DNA of 64,000 nt from Orientallactaga sibirica (GCA_036365145.1 JAEOAD010000048.1:11418501-11482500); one strand, 5' to 3'; numbered from the stretch's first letter, positions 44,220-55,754 are shown. Program-made: numbers and translations. The notes: a model not told the origin generated them from the sequence alone.

Positions 44220-44658
44220 GTGATGCTTAATTTTATGTGGCAACTTGACTGGATTAGGGTTTCCCCAAACAGCTGATAAAACATTATTCCTAAGTGTGCT
44301 TATAAGGAGGTTTCCAGAAGAAATTACTATACGAACTGGTGAACTGAGTCAAGACCTGCCCTCAGGTCTTCTGTAGGTGGAGGTTTGAATTTTCCCTGTA
44401 GACCTGGGAAACACTTCCGCTTCGGGATGGTCAGAACTTCAAGCATTACAACCACTGGACTCTCGACTTAATCCCATGGATTCTCAGCTTTTCAGACCCA
44501 AGTTAAATTTTACCTCTGTCTTCTCTGGTTTGGAGAGAGTAGATCATTGGACTATTTAGCCTTTATAATTATGTGAATCACTTATCAATAATAAACACCC
44601 TCCTATATTTTTCTTAACTCCTAGGGGCTTAGTTTCTCTGGAGAACCACAAGCTATAC
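44220..44658 (+). mobile_element. MLT2-type ERVL LTR
   Basis: Starts TGATGCTTAATTTTATGTGGC, continues AACTTGACTGGATTAGGG, ACTGAGTCAAGACCTGCCC and TAATAAACACCCTCC (poly(A) signal), and ends GTTTCTCTGGAGAACCACAAG. This order and the roughly 440-bp length fit ERVL LTRs of the MLT2 type, which predate the rodent radiation. Confidence 0.78.
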
Positions 44659-44977
44659 ATGAGCACATCGGGGCAAACTCCAGCATGATTCAGGGAACAT
44701 CTAATTTATATGGTAGGACAGTCCGTACCAGGCATTGCCGAGGGAATGCAGGCCGACCCATCATCACGTGTGTTGTCTGTCTAGGCTGCCAGAGCCCTCA
44801 CAGGGGAATGGAGAGAATACCAGGCAAGGGAAATAAGGTTTGTGGGGAAAATCATGGTGGGAGCTCATCTAAGTGACAAGTGAGGATTAAGAAATGCTAT
44901 TGTTTGTCGGTTTCAGACACTCCATGTCCATCTCTTACACCAGGGCCATGTCGAGAGTATTCTTTTTTTGTTAATTT
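44659..44977. other. Possible ERVL internal or unique sequence
   Basis: Directly follows the LTR, but no primer-binding site or protein similarity is visible. Confidence 0.35.
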
Positions 44978-44996
44978 CTTAAAAAATTATTTATTT

Positions 44997-45032
<36 letters not shown>

Positions 45033-45187
45033 TAGATAATGGGTGCATCAGGGCTCCAGCCACTGCAAACAAGTTCCAGACACATGCATCACCTTGTGCA
45101 TCTGGCTTACCTGGGTCCTGAGGAGTTGAACCTGGGTCCTTTGGCTTTGCAGACAAGTGCTTTAACTACTAAGCCATCTCTCCAGCC
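44978..45187 (-). repeat. Dip-A SINE
   Basis: TTATTTATTTATTTGAGAGAG with (GA)n at 45001-45028, GTTCCAGACACATGCATCACC, and CTAAGCCATCTCTCCAGCC. Confidence 0.93.
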
Positions 45188-45670
45188 TGAGGGTCATTTT
45201 TGAGCCTGGGAATGAGGCTTCTACAATTTTCAGTTATTTGGGATTGTTTTGGATTTGGCTACAGGGTAGGTCACTTGAGACAGCCATGTAGAAGATGGCA
45301 AGTAGGGAGCAGGGAGCGGGGTCAACCTGGATGTGCATCGTAGAGAGTCACAGACCAGCCTGGGCATGAGGTGGTCTTGTGACCAGCCTGCAGCACTAAC
45401 TGGTAGAGAATAAAGGCTTGGAAGAAAGAGTGATGGTGGCAGCATCACAAAGCATGGAGGGCATAGTCATTGGGTCCAGGAAGCCTGGAGTGACAGTCTG
45501 ATTGTAAAGAAAAACAAAACTCACTTTTGTCAGATCAGTAAATGAATACCTGTTCCTGGCACTCAAAAAGGCCTCATGGTTTGTTCCAAGTCTTTCCCCT
45601 GAAGCACTTCTCTTTTTCACTCAAGGCTTTTTATTTTTTAATCATCGTGGAATCATTATTATTCCAAGCA
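45188..45670. other. Unique non-coding sequence
   Basis: Nothing recognised. Confidence 0.45.
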
Positions 45671-45838
45671 CATTTTTTTTTTCGAGGTGGGTCTCCCTGT
45701 AGCCTGAACTGACCTGGAATTTACCATGTAGTCTCAGGATGGCCTCAAACTCACAGCGATCCTCCTACCTCTGCCTGTGGAGTGCTAGAATTAAAGTGGA
45801 GTGCTAGAATTAAAGGCATGTGCTACCCACCACGCCTG
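45671..45838 (-). repeat. B1 SINE with internal 19-bp duplication
   Basis: T-run then GAGGTGGGTCTCCCTGTAGCC to CCCACCACGCCTGC. GTGGAGTGCTAGAATTAAA is repeated exactly at 45777-45795 and 45796-45814. Flanks sharing AAGCAC are a likely TSD. Confidence 0.92.
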
Positions 45839-46169
45839 CTCTCTCTAAGCACTTTTAATTGTGACGGATCATTCACACTGATCTTCTGAGCTTGCCGGTC
45901 TCAGCCATCCACTCCACTCAGTTCCACAGCTTCTCCTGGCTGTGGTATTTCCTGTGGTGATCTCTTCTATGCCAGTCCTATTAGAATCTGCAGATGTATT
46001 GTCTGGGTTTTTAATCACCATTACCCCAATCCTGGTAAGGAATGAGCTTTTCGATATTGAATGCATATTCAAACTAAAGTCCACTCATAAGAATTTGCCA
46101 TTCCTCCCTGAAACTACTTGGGTTGATAAAATAATCAAGAGTGTAGGAGCAGTGGAGGGAAAAAATATC
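45839..46169. other. Unique non-coding sequence
   Basis: Nothing recognised. An 86-codon frame at 45942-46202 runs into the next B1. Confidence 0.4.
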
Positions 46170-46318
46170 CTTTTTTTTTTTCAAGGTAGGGTGTCACTCT
46201 AGCCCAGGCTGTCCTGGAATTTGCTATATAGTCTCAAGTTGGCCTCGAAATCACAGCATTCCTTCTACCTCTGCCTCCTGAGTGATGGGATTAAAGGTGT
46301 GTGGCACAACGCCTGGCT
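46170..46318 (-). repeat. B1 SINE
   Basis: T-run, AAGGTAGGGTGTCACTCTAGCC, and TGGGATTAAAGGTGTGTGGC. The end reads ACAACGCCTGGC. Confidence 0.92.
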
Positions 46319-46399
46319 TATGAGGATGTATACTTTTTAACCTGACAACACTCCAAGGAAGAAGGTACTACTGTCTGCCTTTCAATAATCTAAGAAACT

Positions 46400-46555
46400 T
46401 GGGCCTGAAGAGATGGCTTAGCAGTTAAGCGCTTGCCTGTGAAGACTAAGGACCCCGGTTCAAGGCTCAATTCCCCAGGACCCATGTAAGCCAGATGCAC
46501 AAGTTGGCACATGCATCTGGAGTTTGTTTGCAGTGGCTGGAGGCCCTGGTGTGGC

Positions 46556-46591
<36 letters not shown>

Positions 46592-46639
46592 CATTGTCTT
46601 TCTGTCTGTCTCTCGCTCTCAAATAAATAAATTAATAAA
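46400..46639 (+). repeat. Dip-A2 SINE with perfect 18-bp TSD
   Basis: TCAATAATCTAAGAAACT occurs at 46382-46399 and 46640-46657. The box-B area reads GGTTCAAGGCTCAATTCC, the Dip-A2 duplication. The perfect TSD marks a young insertion. Confidence 0.96.
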
Positions 46640-46657
46640 TCAATAATCTAAGAAACT

Positions 46658-47399
46658 GAATCTCAGAGAAGAGAAGCAGTTCTCTACATCTCCTGGCCAG
46701 TACATGATCAAACTAGAGTTCAGATTTATAGCAAACTTCTAAGCCTGCTCTCTCTTCACAACACTAAAGTATTCGAGATGTCTGAGAGCTTTGTTTTGCT
46801 TTTAATTTTAGCTGGTGAGGAAGGCTGGATGCCAAAAGGTTGCAATTAGATAAGTTTCTGTCTTGTAAGGCAAAAATGCAAGTTTCCAAGGAGATAGAAT
46901 AAGAAATAAGATAGGGCTTGTGGCATTCAACCGTTAGTTCTTCAAATATACTTTCCTACTCTTTATTTGGCATTCATATGATTTAAATGTTGGTATGCTT
47001 CATGACATACCAAGTAGGTTTCTAAGGCTCTATTCATTTTATTTTATTTTTCCTTATGTTCCTCAAAGTGGATAACCTCAGATGACTCAATATCTCTGTT
47101 TCTTTTTAAAATTCCCTTTGCCATTTTAATCTGCTGTCAAACCCATCTAGTAGCATTTTCATTTATTTGTTGTTATTAGTATTTGTCAACTCTAACTTCT
47201 GTGTTCATTAAAATTTCCATTTCTTTTTAGGTGTCTGATGTTTGGTAGATATTGTTTTGATACTTTCCTTTAGTTCTTTGAACATACTTATAATTACTTA
47301 TATAAAGTCTTTTCCTGGCAAATCTAACATCTGAGCTTCTCCAGGAGTGGCTTCTAGTGACCCCCCTTTTTTTTAGGCAAGCCCAACAGACTGCCTTTT
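46658..47399. other. Unique AT-rich sequence
   Basis: No feature recognised. Confidence 0.45.
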
Positions 47400-47655
47400 T
47401 TTTTTTTAATTTTTGGAGAGAGACACAAAGAAAGACAGAGAGAGAGGGAGAGGGAGACAGATAGAGAATGGGCATGGCAGCAGTCTCTCAGCTGCTGTGA
47501 ATGAAATCCAGATGTGTGCACCCTCTTGTGGGCAAGTGTGGCATTGCACCCTTGCATCACTTTGCATCTGGCTAAATGTGGGACTTGGAGATTGGAACCC
47601 TGTTCTTGGGCTTAGCAGGAGGTGCCTTAACTGCTAAGCCATCTCTCCAGACCCT
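47400..47655 (-). repeat. Dip-B SINE
   Basis: T-run, GGAGAGAGACACAAAGAAAG, CTTGCATCACTTTGCATCTGG, GGAGATTGGAACCCTG, and CTAAGCCATCTCTCCAG. It abuts a Dip-C. Confidence 0.93.
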
Positions 47656-47656
47656 T

Positions 47657-47847
47657 TTTTTTTAATGAGAGAGAGGGGGTGAGGGAAGGGAGAGAATTGG
47701 CATGCCAAGGCCTCCAGCCGCTGCAACACTCCAGACATGTGTGCCTATGCAGCCTTGCGTCTGGCTTACATGGGATCTGGAGAGTCAAACATGAGTCCTG
47801 AGGCTTCACAGGCAAGTGCCTTAATTACTAAGCCATCTCTCCAGCCC
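47657..47847 (-). repeat. Dip-C SINE, short
   Basis: T-run, GGGATCTGGAGAGTCAAAC, AGCCTTGCGTCTGGCTTAC and GGCTTCACAGGCAAGTGCC. Its T-run adjoins the head of the Dip-B, so one landed next to or in the other. Confidence 0.82.
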
Positions 47848-49060
47848 TAGTAACAGCTTTTATCTTGTGCACATGCAATGTTCTTTTGCATGCCTTGATA
47901 TATCATATATTACATATAGTGAAATATATATTCCATTATATATAATGATATATAATACAAAGATGTATATACCTGTATGCATATGTATACACACACACAC
48001 ATGCACATGTATATATAGTGTGGACTAAACATACATTTAATGAATTTAAGATATTAGATTCCCTCCCTATCAGGGTTTCAAGTTACTGCATTTTGTGGCT
48101 GTTTGCTTTATAGACTAATTTTGTAGTCTATATTCTGAACACATGGTGACTAAAATCTCCGCTCTGTTAGCTTGGTGATCAGCTAATAGTTGGAAAGTCA
48201 TTTCGTTACATGCATTGGTCCAGTTCCGCTCAGCTTTTGTGGAGGGGCTGGTTCTTTGTGTATGTTGGGGAATGCCCACATGCCAGATGCAGTTGATAAC
48301 TGTCTTGGACCTGGCTTCCTGCTTGTCCAGAGACACAGAGTCAGAAGAGTGAGAGATCAGGGCCTCTGTGGATTATTCCAAGGAGCATTTATGATGCAGC
48401 ACATGAATTTTTTTAAGTCCCCAAGAATATGTCAGGACTTTTCAAAGCTCCCTGTGGACATGTCATTTCAAATTTTTCTTTCAAGATTTTGGTCAGCTTT
48501 TTGTTACTCCCAAGTGGTATCTTCTTGTCAAGCAGCTATGATTTATTTTGGAAAAATGCCCTAGGTGTAAAACTATTTGCACAGAATCAATTCTGAGTAA
48601 GATCAAATTACGACAGCCACCCGAGAAAAGAACTTTCAGAAGAACTACCATGCAGGTCAAGTGCAGGCAGTCCTCTGGGATAGGGCTTTTGGGGAGCTCA
48701 GATCCATTCTGTGCCTCTCGATGGATGCCAGGCTAATGGTGCTCTCAGCAAGCAAGGTTTCAAAGCTGTCTGCATGGTTTTTCCCAGCAGGGAAGGACAA
48801 GTACAAAACCATAGAGCTTACTACTGTAATCCACACTCAACTATTTAATTTGAATACAAGCTCCTGACTTTTTTTTTTTTTTTTTGCAAGTCTTTGGCTA
48901 ATTTTTACATTCCTAAAAAATTGATTTTGATGATTTTTGTCAGTATCTGGACTGCTAAATTTTCCCAAGTCCTTAGTGTACCACCTTGGGAATGTGACTG
49001 TATAGCAGTATTCTGGGTTCATAGTCTCTGCCAATTAAAGAATTAAGAGGCAGAAAAGTA
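47848..49060. other. Unique sequence with an AT/CA simple-repeat stretch
   Basis: 47895-48015 is a mixed TA/CATA/CA low-complexity tract. The 124-codon frame at 48190-48564 has no recognisable domain. A T-run lies at 48870-48886. Confidence 0.42.
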
Positions 49061-49069
49061 TTTTAGCAG

Positions 49070-49280
49070 AATAATGTTTGGCTTAATAGTTAAGGTGCCT
49101 GCCAGCAAAGCCAAAGGACCTAGGTTTGACTCCACAATATCCACATAAAGCCAGCTACACAAGGTGGTACATGTATCTGGAATTCCTTTGCTGTGGCTAG
49201 AGGCCCTGGCATGCCCATTCTCTCTCTCTCTCTCTCTCTCTCTCCTTCACTCTCCCTTTCAAATAAATAAATAAAATATT
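49070..49280 (+). repeat. Dip-A SINE, 5' damaged
   Basis: GGCTTAATAGTTAAGGTGCC to (TC)n at about 49218-49244 and CAAATAAATAAATAAAAT. The first part of the head is lost. Confidence 0.88.
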
Positions 49281-49294
49281 TGTTAAAACTTCAA

Positions 49295-49520
49295 AAAGAA
49301 ACAAAGTTTATTTTACAGTAAGAGGAGAAAAAAGAGAAAAAACTCCTCAGAAAGGAGGGGGCTTCCAGAGCTTGCAGAACCCACACTGTCCCTGGAAATT
49401 GAACTTTTATTGAATGGGAAGGCCCGCCCACCTGTCCAGAGTGTGTGATTAGTGGGCTTGAGTGAAAGTGAGAGGTGGTGATTGGTTTACAGTGCATCTA
49501 ATACTGCGCGGGTCTCAGGA
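49295..49520 (-). mobile_element. Candidate reverse LTR
   Basis: The minus strand gives CCAATCACC, then TTCAATAAAAGTTC, then CTGTAAAATAAAC, which is CCAAT, TATA-like and poly(A)-like elements in LTR order. The stretch is GC-richer (GGCCCGCCCACC). A Dip-A lies at its 3' side. Family and ends unknown. Confidence 0.4.
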
Positions 49521-51379
49521 AGCTGTCAGGCTTGCCCACCAAGGCAGTGCAGAAGTGGCAGAAGTGGGGAAATTTCACTAGGCCAGAAAGAAGAAGTGAT
49601 TTCCTTTGGCCATCTTTATTGACCAAGGGCTCTCTCCTCATCTGCCTGCCCCGAAAGCTCTCTCTTGCAGGGTTTTGTTACTCCACCATTCCAGAAGTCA
49701 GTCCCACTGATCTAGTCTTCAGAGTCAGACCCATACACTGGAAGGCCCACCCTGAGTCACGCTTCCAGTTCTCTGAGACCGCTGGTTCAGTTCCTCCTGT
49801 TGTTTGGTAAAACCTCTTGAAAATGAAAGTCATCTGTACTCTGTTTAGTAAATCAAGGAAAAGGTTTCCCTTCAAGGCTAGGTCCCAGCAGAGGGGGTGA
49901 GTTAGAGGAAGAAACATAAGCTCCAGACTTATCCAAGAGCTGGAATCTGGAATGGATGCATTCCCAGGGGAAAAAGCAGTGTTGAGTTGAGTAGCCATGT
50001 AGGTCTTCTCTGTGAAGGGCTAAAAATTAAAAAGTTAGAGCTTTGTTTGAAAAGCAGGCAGTGAACACAAAACAAAGCTGTGGTTGGGAAACATTCTGAC
50101 AACCAGTCTAAATTCCAGCTAAAATTCTTCTGTTTCAGTCCTAAATCAATTCTTCTCTTTCCGTCCCTCCCTTCATTCCTTCCTTCCCTCCCTCTGTTCC
50201 TCTCTTCTTCTTCCTTCCCTTCCCCTTCTCTCTACATTGAAATTTTATTAAACTTTATTTTATCTTTATCACTTACCTTTATTTTACAGTGTTTGGGACC
50301 AAACCTAGTCCTGTGTACATATTAGTCAAGTTTGCCTCTGAGCAGCATCCAGAGCCCTTGCTCATATGATCTACTGTTAGGCAAAGTGTCAGTTTTCACA
50401 CCAGTTAAATCATGAAAATTGATGTGGACTTTCAATACTCAACTTGGTCTACTAGTAAAATAAGATTTGGCTTTTATGTTGCTGATCTTAAAATCCTTTT
50501 CTTTAACAGACTCTTAGGAATGCGGTTATGCAATAAGGCAACCAGAAATCCAAAGAAGAAAAGAAGTTTCAAACTTGAATTAGGTTCATTCATTTAAAAT
50601 ATTGTATTGAACGCCTAAAAGGTAGTGAACCCCATGGAAGATAAAAGCAATTGTAAAGTAAATGAGATGACAAGGAAACCAGGACAGAGATAATTTAATC
50701 ATACTCCAATTATCTTTCAAAAGAGGAATACTAAGTTTAATATTTCATTAGGAAAATTGCGATTCAAATTTACAAAAATCAGTGTCAATGAAAATGACCC
50801 TGCTTGCTTTCACGCTAGGTTACAGTTAGGTCCATTTGTGCTGGGATGGTGCAGAACTCTGAACATCTTAAATTACCTTATTGGAATTTAGCTGCTTTTA
50901 AGAAAAAATTAAATCTAGCTTATAATCGTGAAAAAGTTATACTTTGATACATTCTGATTATAGAGCACATTTTTATAAGTATGCAGACGGCAAAGGAATA
51001 GATGAAAACTTCACTAGGGAGAGAAGCGACATTATTCACAGCCTGCTCATTAACTTTGCTTCTCCCAAAGTCCGAAGAGCAACAATAGGCAGGCACTTTC
51101 CCCTGATCTTTCCTTTCGAAAGCACAGGACCCACTTAGCAGCTTCCATCACCATGTACTTGAGCTTCTGCCCACTGCCTCGGCTTTCCTCGCAGTTACTT
51201 TCTCCCAATCGTCCATTTACCCATGCGTTCGAGAGTCCCTGCTATTAATCCAATCTGACATGTCGATTTTTCTCTTGATATGCCCAATGAATGTGAGTTT
51301 TGGTTGAGTTAGTAGTCCTGAAAATTGGGGAAAAGATATCGGTCATCTTCCCGAGGTTTCTTCTACTCTCAACAATTGA
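49521..51379. other. Unique sequence, 1.9 kb
   Basis: A pyrimidine-rich tract lies at 50145-50240. 92- and 106-codon frames at 49532-49998 overlap on opposite strands and look accidental. Confidence 0.42.
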
Positions 51380-51474
51380 AGGAGCCGGTTGTGGTGGTGC
51401 ACACTGGCAGGAAATTGCTGAAGAGGCGGAGGCAGGAGGATCAGGAGTTCGAGGTTAGCCTGGGCTACACATTT
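51380..51474 (+). repeat. B1-like fragment
   Basis: GAGCCGGTTGTGGTGGTGC, then GGCGGAGGCAGGAGGATC and CGAGGTTAGCCTGGGCTACAC. Internally shortened. It has more of the general rodent B1 wording than the local type. Confidence 0.7.
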
Positions 51475-51489
51475 AAAAGCAAGAGGAAA

Positions 51490-51645
51490 GGGGGCTAGAG
51501 AGATGGCTTAGTGGTTAAGCTCTTGCCTATGAAGCCAAAGGACCTTGGTTCGAGGCTCGATTCCCTAGTACCCATGTAAGCCAGATGCACAAGGTGGCTC
51601 AAGCATCTGGAGTTCCTTTAAAGTGGCTGGAGACCCTGGTGCGCC

Positions 51646-51688
<43 letters not shown>

Positions 51689-51767
51689 TCTCTCTCTCTG
51701 CGCCTTTTTCTCTCCTTCTGTTGCTCTCAAATAAATAAAAATAAAAACAAAACAACAACAACAACAA
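51490..51767 (+). repeat. Dip-A2 SINE with TSD
   Basis: GGGGGCTAGAGAGATGGCTTAG, GGTTCGAGGCTCGATTCC (Dip-A2), two long (TC)n runs, and an ACAACAACA tail. Flanks AAAAGCAAGAGGAAA and AAAACCAAGAGGAAA form the TSD. Confidence 0.95.
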
Positions 51768-51782
51768 AAAACCAAGAGGAAA

Positions 51783-52856
51783 AAAGTGGAAAAAAAAATT
51801 GAAGGAAAACTTCCACAGGCTCCCATTGCCCCTGTCTCCATATTTGTCGTCCCTCCTGTTAGCAATTAACCTTCTGTGTTCTGAGCTATGGCTCATCCTT
51901 GCATACAGGGCCAATCTCCTGCAAGCCTGCTGTGTGAAATGGCTTCAAGAATCCCTCAATGGTCCTTATTTCCTATTCTCTACTAGATTATTCTCACTAG
52001 CACAGACATGCTATCACTTCACCTAAAATCCAGTTACTTCTTCATCTCACGTTACCCAGTTCCTCACTTCCCTTAGCATGCCAAGTTTTAAACTCATCTA
52101 ACTTCACTTCTGGTTTCTCTTCCCCCCCATGCACTCTTGACCTCTCTTCAGACAGGTTGAATCCCAGCCTTCTTGTGCTTGACCCCCAGGCCACCTTCTC
52201 TGCAGCTGGACGCTGTCTTCTGTTTGAATCACTTGCTTGCAGGGCTTCTCATGTGTCCCTCTTATCCTTTTTGACCTGTGCCTGCTCTTCGTTCTCTTAA
52301 TGTTGAAGCATGCAAGAATTTAGTTCATACATCCCCCTCCTCCGCCCTAGCTAGAGCCATTCATTCACAGGATTCCACGTAGTTACATGGTTTTTGGTAA
52401 TAAACATAGCGAATCCTCCCAATTCATATTTTCAGCTCAGACCTCTCCCCGAACTTCACATTCATATATCTAGCTAATTACTTGACAGCTCTATTTAGAT
52501 ATCTAATAAATGTCTCAACTTATGCTCAAAATTGATGACTGCTCTTCCCCACCCCCCAACAAGATTTGTTTCTGCGGCAGTTTTTGACATTTCAAAAACT
52601 CCATCCTACGGACTGTTCACCCCCGCCCCCCTGCCGAGAGTGATCATTTGATCCTTTATTCCTGTCACTCCACATCCCATCCATCAGATTTATCCCACTG
52701 GCTCATCCCTCAGACGACATCCAGCATCTTATTGTGTCTGGTGCGCTCTGCTGACGTCAAGCTGCTCCCAGCCACCGTCCCCTCTCCCCTGGGTTACTGC
52801 CACTGCCTCCTCGTTGATCTGTTTGCTTTGATTTTGTGTTCTTCTTGCAATATATC
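51783..52856. other. Unique, pyrimidine-rich sequence
   Basis: CT-rich plus strand with no repeat or gene recognised. Confidence 0.42.
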
Positions 52857-52998
52857 CTTTTTTTTCAAGGTAGGGTCTCACTTTAACCCAGGCTGGAATT
52901 CACTCTGACATCTCAGGCTGGTCTCGAACTCACAGTGATCCTCCTACCTCTGCCTCTTGAGTGCTGGGACTAAAGGCGTGCCCCACCATGCCTGGCCT
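52857..52998 (-). repeat. B1 SINE
   Basis: T-run, AAGGTAGGGTCTCACTTTAACC, TCTCGAACTCACAGTGATCC and CCCCACCATGCCTGGCC. Confidence 0.92.
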
Positions 52999-53633
52999 TA
53001 CAATTTATTCTTAACACAGAACTTAGAGGGATCCTAAGTCAGATATGTTGCAGCCTAGTTAGAATCTTCAGCTCCTTTCCATTGTTTTTTATTAAAACTA
53101 AAAACCGTAATCCTTATAATTGCCAGCCACGGGCTGAGATTTGATGTCCTTTCTTCTTTGTCCCCTCTCCTGCCACCATCCTCTGTTTCAGGCCCATCAC
53201 ATCTACTACTGCTCCTACCTGGAAAGCCCACCCTTCCCTTCCATGTGCCTGCCTTCCTCATCTTTGTTTAGGCTCTGCTCAACTGCAGCCTTTTCAGTGA
53301 AGGCTTCCTTGATCTCCCATTCAAAGCTATAGAACATCCCCCTTCTACAGCCTCCTTCCTGTCCATTTATTTTGCTTTCCCTTTTTCCAAGGCCCTTAAG
53401 ATAGATAAGTAAATACATAGTTGGATAGTATAACAATGACAGATGATAGAGAGACAATAGACATATGGATACATGATAAATAAATAGATGATAGATACAG
53501 AGATAAATAGATGGTATACATTCAGATCACATACAACTGTGCAAGGTGCAAGGCATACACTTGGTGTCTCTTGAGTGAATATCAATGCACTCCTGGGAGA
53601 AGAATTACTGTGTCTCTTTTTATTTTATTTTTT
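52999..53633. other. Unique sequence with a degenerate GATA-type repeat
   Basis: 53400-53517 is a decayed (GATA)n/(AAAT)n tract (GATAGATAAG, AATAGATGATAGATACAG). Nothing else is recognised. Confidence 0.5.
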
Positions 53634-53857
53634 ATTTAAAAAAATATTTTATTTTTACTTATTTATTTATTTGACAGAGAAAGAGGGAGAGAGAGAGAAT
53701 GGGTGTACCAGGGCCTCCAGCCACTGCAAACGAACTACAGATGCATGCGCCACCTTCTGCATCAGGCTTACATGAATCCTGGAGAACTGAGCCTTGAACT
53801 GGGGTCCTTAGGCTTCACAGGCAAGCACTTAACCACTAACCCATCTCTCCAGTCCCC
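53634..53857 (-). repeat. Dip-A2 SINE
   Basis: TTACTTATTTATTTATTTGACAG tail, CGAACTACAGATGCATGCG, and ACTGAGCCTTGAACTGGGG, the reverse of the Dip-A2 duplicated half. Confidence 0.92.
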
Positions 53858-54479
53858 TGAATAGATTTTTCAATAACAAAAATGGAGTTAAAATAAAACT
53901 GAATAATGATTATGACATGGTGAAATAAAATAATTCATCCTGCAATTCAGTGTTATTACATAGTTATTAAATATTATAAAATATTTATAAATTTAGAAAA
54001 TGGAAGAGTCTATTAACAAGAGATTTACTTCAAAAGAACTTAAATTTTTTTCCTTCAAAATTTGGAGAAATGAATCTATAAGCACCGTCTGGAATGCAAA
54101 AAGAAAAAAAAAAACAAGAAAATGGTCATTATTTGAGCAAATCCTAACAAGCTTTATGTGCATAAAACTATGGTCATGGTTACGGAGTTTTACAAACCAT
54201 CTCAGAATCCCAGCATCTCCCACGGAGCCAGCATGAGATCTGCTCTCCTCACAGACTCCAGCAGCTGTGCCTCTGAGTCTTCAACATACACTCAGCCTGA
54301 CATATGTGTAAAGTCTCAGGAAGACTGCAATACAAATTTCTGAGGTTCTTTATGTAATTCCCATTTTCTACTAGCCTGCTAGACAAAATGCATGCCAGTG
54401 GTCCTGAAGGCGGTTTTGCTTTTCTTCTGCCTGCCACAAGCCCGTTTTTGTTTATACGACTGTCATGTCAGTGTCCTGT
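53858..54479. other. Unique AT-rich sequence
   Basis: Nothing recognised. Confidence 0.42.
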
Positions 54480-54830
54480 CACTGTGCCAAAGTACTTCAG
54501 ATAATCAGCTTGTAAATCAGAAAGATTTGTTTTGGCTCTTGGCTTCAGAAGTTCTAGTCCTTTGGGCGCTTGACCCTATCACTTTGAGAGGTGGTACAAC
54601 AGAATACCAAGGAGGGGAGCACAAGACTGCCTCACTCATGGTGGTCAGGAAGCCAAGATGAGAGGAGGGGCCAGGGCTACATCAAATGGAAGGACATGCC
54701 TCAGTGGTCTATTTTCTCCAACAAGGCTCCCTAAAGATTCCTCCATTCCCACACAACTAGGATCTAACCCTTAAATACACCAGCTTTTGGGGGACACTTA
54801 AGTTCCAAACCATAGCAACTTGGGATCTGC
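54480..54830 (-). mobile_element. MaLR-type LTR, diverged
   Basis: Reverse-strand MaLR pattern: AAATCAGAAAGATTTGTTTTGG, GGCTTCAGAAGTTCTAGTCC, ATGGTGGTCAGGAAGCCAAG, TCTCCAACAAGGCTCCC. Related to 11515 and 27768. Ends not fixed. Confidence 0.5.
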
Positions 54831-55156
54831 TTTCCTTTGCTGAAATTTGGAGCTTTCCAAACAAAAGGCTGAGGTCAATGTTGAGGTCAAGCTCACCTTG
54901 TGTGTGTCCTTATTCTCAAAGACCAGAAACTGCGTTGCCTGTGAAAATGATTATCATATTTTGTAAAAGTTGATGCTTATATAGTCAAATGATAAATAAT
55001 TGCTTACTAATTGCTTTGTCAGGTACTAATTCCTAACTCAATTTTTTTAGCTTATAGCTTTCTTTTATGGCTGTGTAAGGTTATCAATTTTCATTTTACA
55101 CACATACATGTTTTAATAGGTAATACTTTTGGTATAATTCATTTCTAAGATTTTAC
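54831..55156. other. Unique AT-rich sequence
   Basis: Nothing recognised. Confidence 0.4.
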
Positions 55157-55505
55157 TTTCATTATTCATTAAACATATGGCTTACTGTTAACTGTATTTT
55201 CTTTTAAAAAGAACAGAAAAGACATTTGCATGTTTGCATAGCCATTTATCTGTTAGAGTCCTAAACCAAAAACAACCTAAACAACCATGCACAGGAAAAT
55301 GGGTAGTCAAACTGTATCTTCATTCATACAGTGCAATTTTACTTAGCCACAAAATCCACAATGTTCTCATATAGGAAGATACACAGACAAAAGTCAAAAA
55401 TTACACTGTAGAGGGCTGGAGAGATGGCTTAGCGGCTAAGCACTTGCCTGTGAAGTCTAAGGACGCTGGTTCAAGGCTCGATTCCCCAGGACTCATGTAA
55501 GCCAG
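55157..55505 (+). repeat. Source-like block, also found at 60825-61165
   Basis: L1-3'-end-like text (GCATAGCCATTTATCTGTTAG, CACAAAATCCACAATGTTCTC, GACAAAAGTCAAAAATTACAC) runs into the first half of a Dip-A2. The same junction recurs 5.7 kb downstream. Copy 1 carries the complete SINE with TSD, so it is probably closer to the ancestral state. Confidence 0.75.
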
Positions 55506-55568
55506 GTGCATATGGTGGCACATGTGTGTCTGGAGTTTGTTTGCAGTGGCTAGAGGCCCTGGTGTGCC

Positions 55569-55603
<35 letters not shown>

Positions 55604-55633
55604 ATAAGTAAATCAATTTAAAACAATTTTTTT
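55413..55633 (+). repeat. Dip-A2 SINE with TSD
   Basis: GGGCTGGAGAGATGGCTTAGCG, GGTTCAAGGCTCGATTCC, (TC)n at 55571-55602. ATTACACTGT lies on both sides as TSD (about 55399 and 55637). Confidence 0.94.
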
Positions 55634-55754
55634 TAGATTACACTGTGGAAAAGATTCCAGTCTGTAAAGAGGACACATAATAATATGATATTGTTTCACA
55701 TGATAGTCTGGAAAACTCAAAACGAATTTATGACACTAGAAATCAGATCTCATG

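Noticed and set aside
44940..45187. Candidate exon with downstream splice signals
   Set aside because: The whole stretch is a minus-strand Dip-A SINE.
48190..48564. 124-codon plus-strand frame
   Set aside because: No domain, no splice or promoter context, and competing frames on the other strand.
50140..50325. 81-codon Ser/Pro/Phe-rich frame
   Set aside because: It reads through a pyrimidine-rich simple-sequence tract and has no other support.
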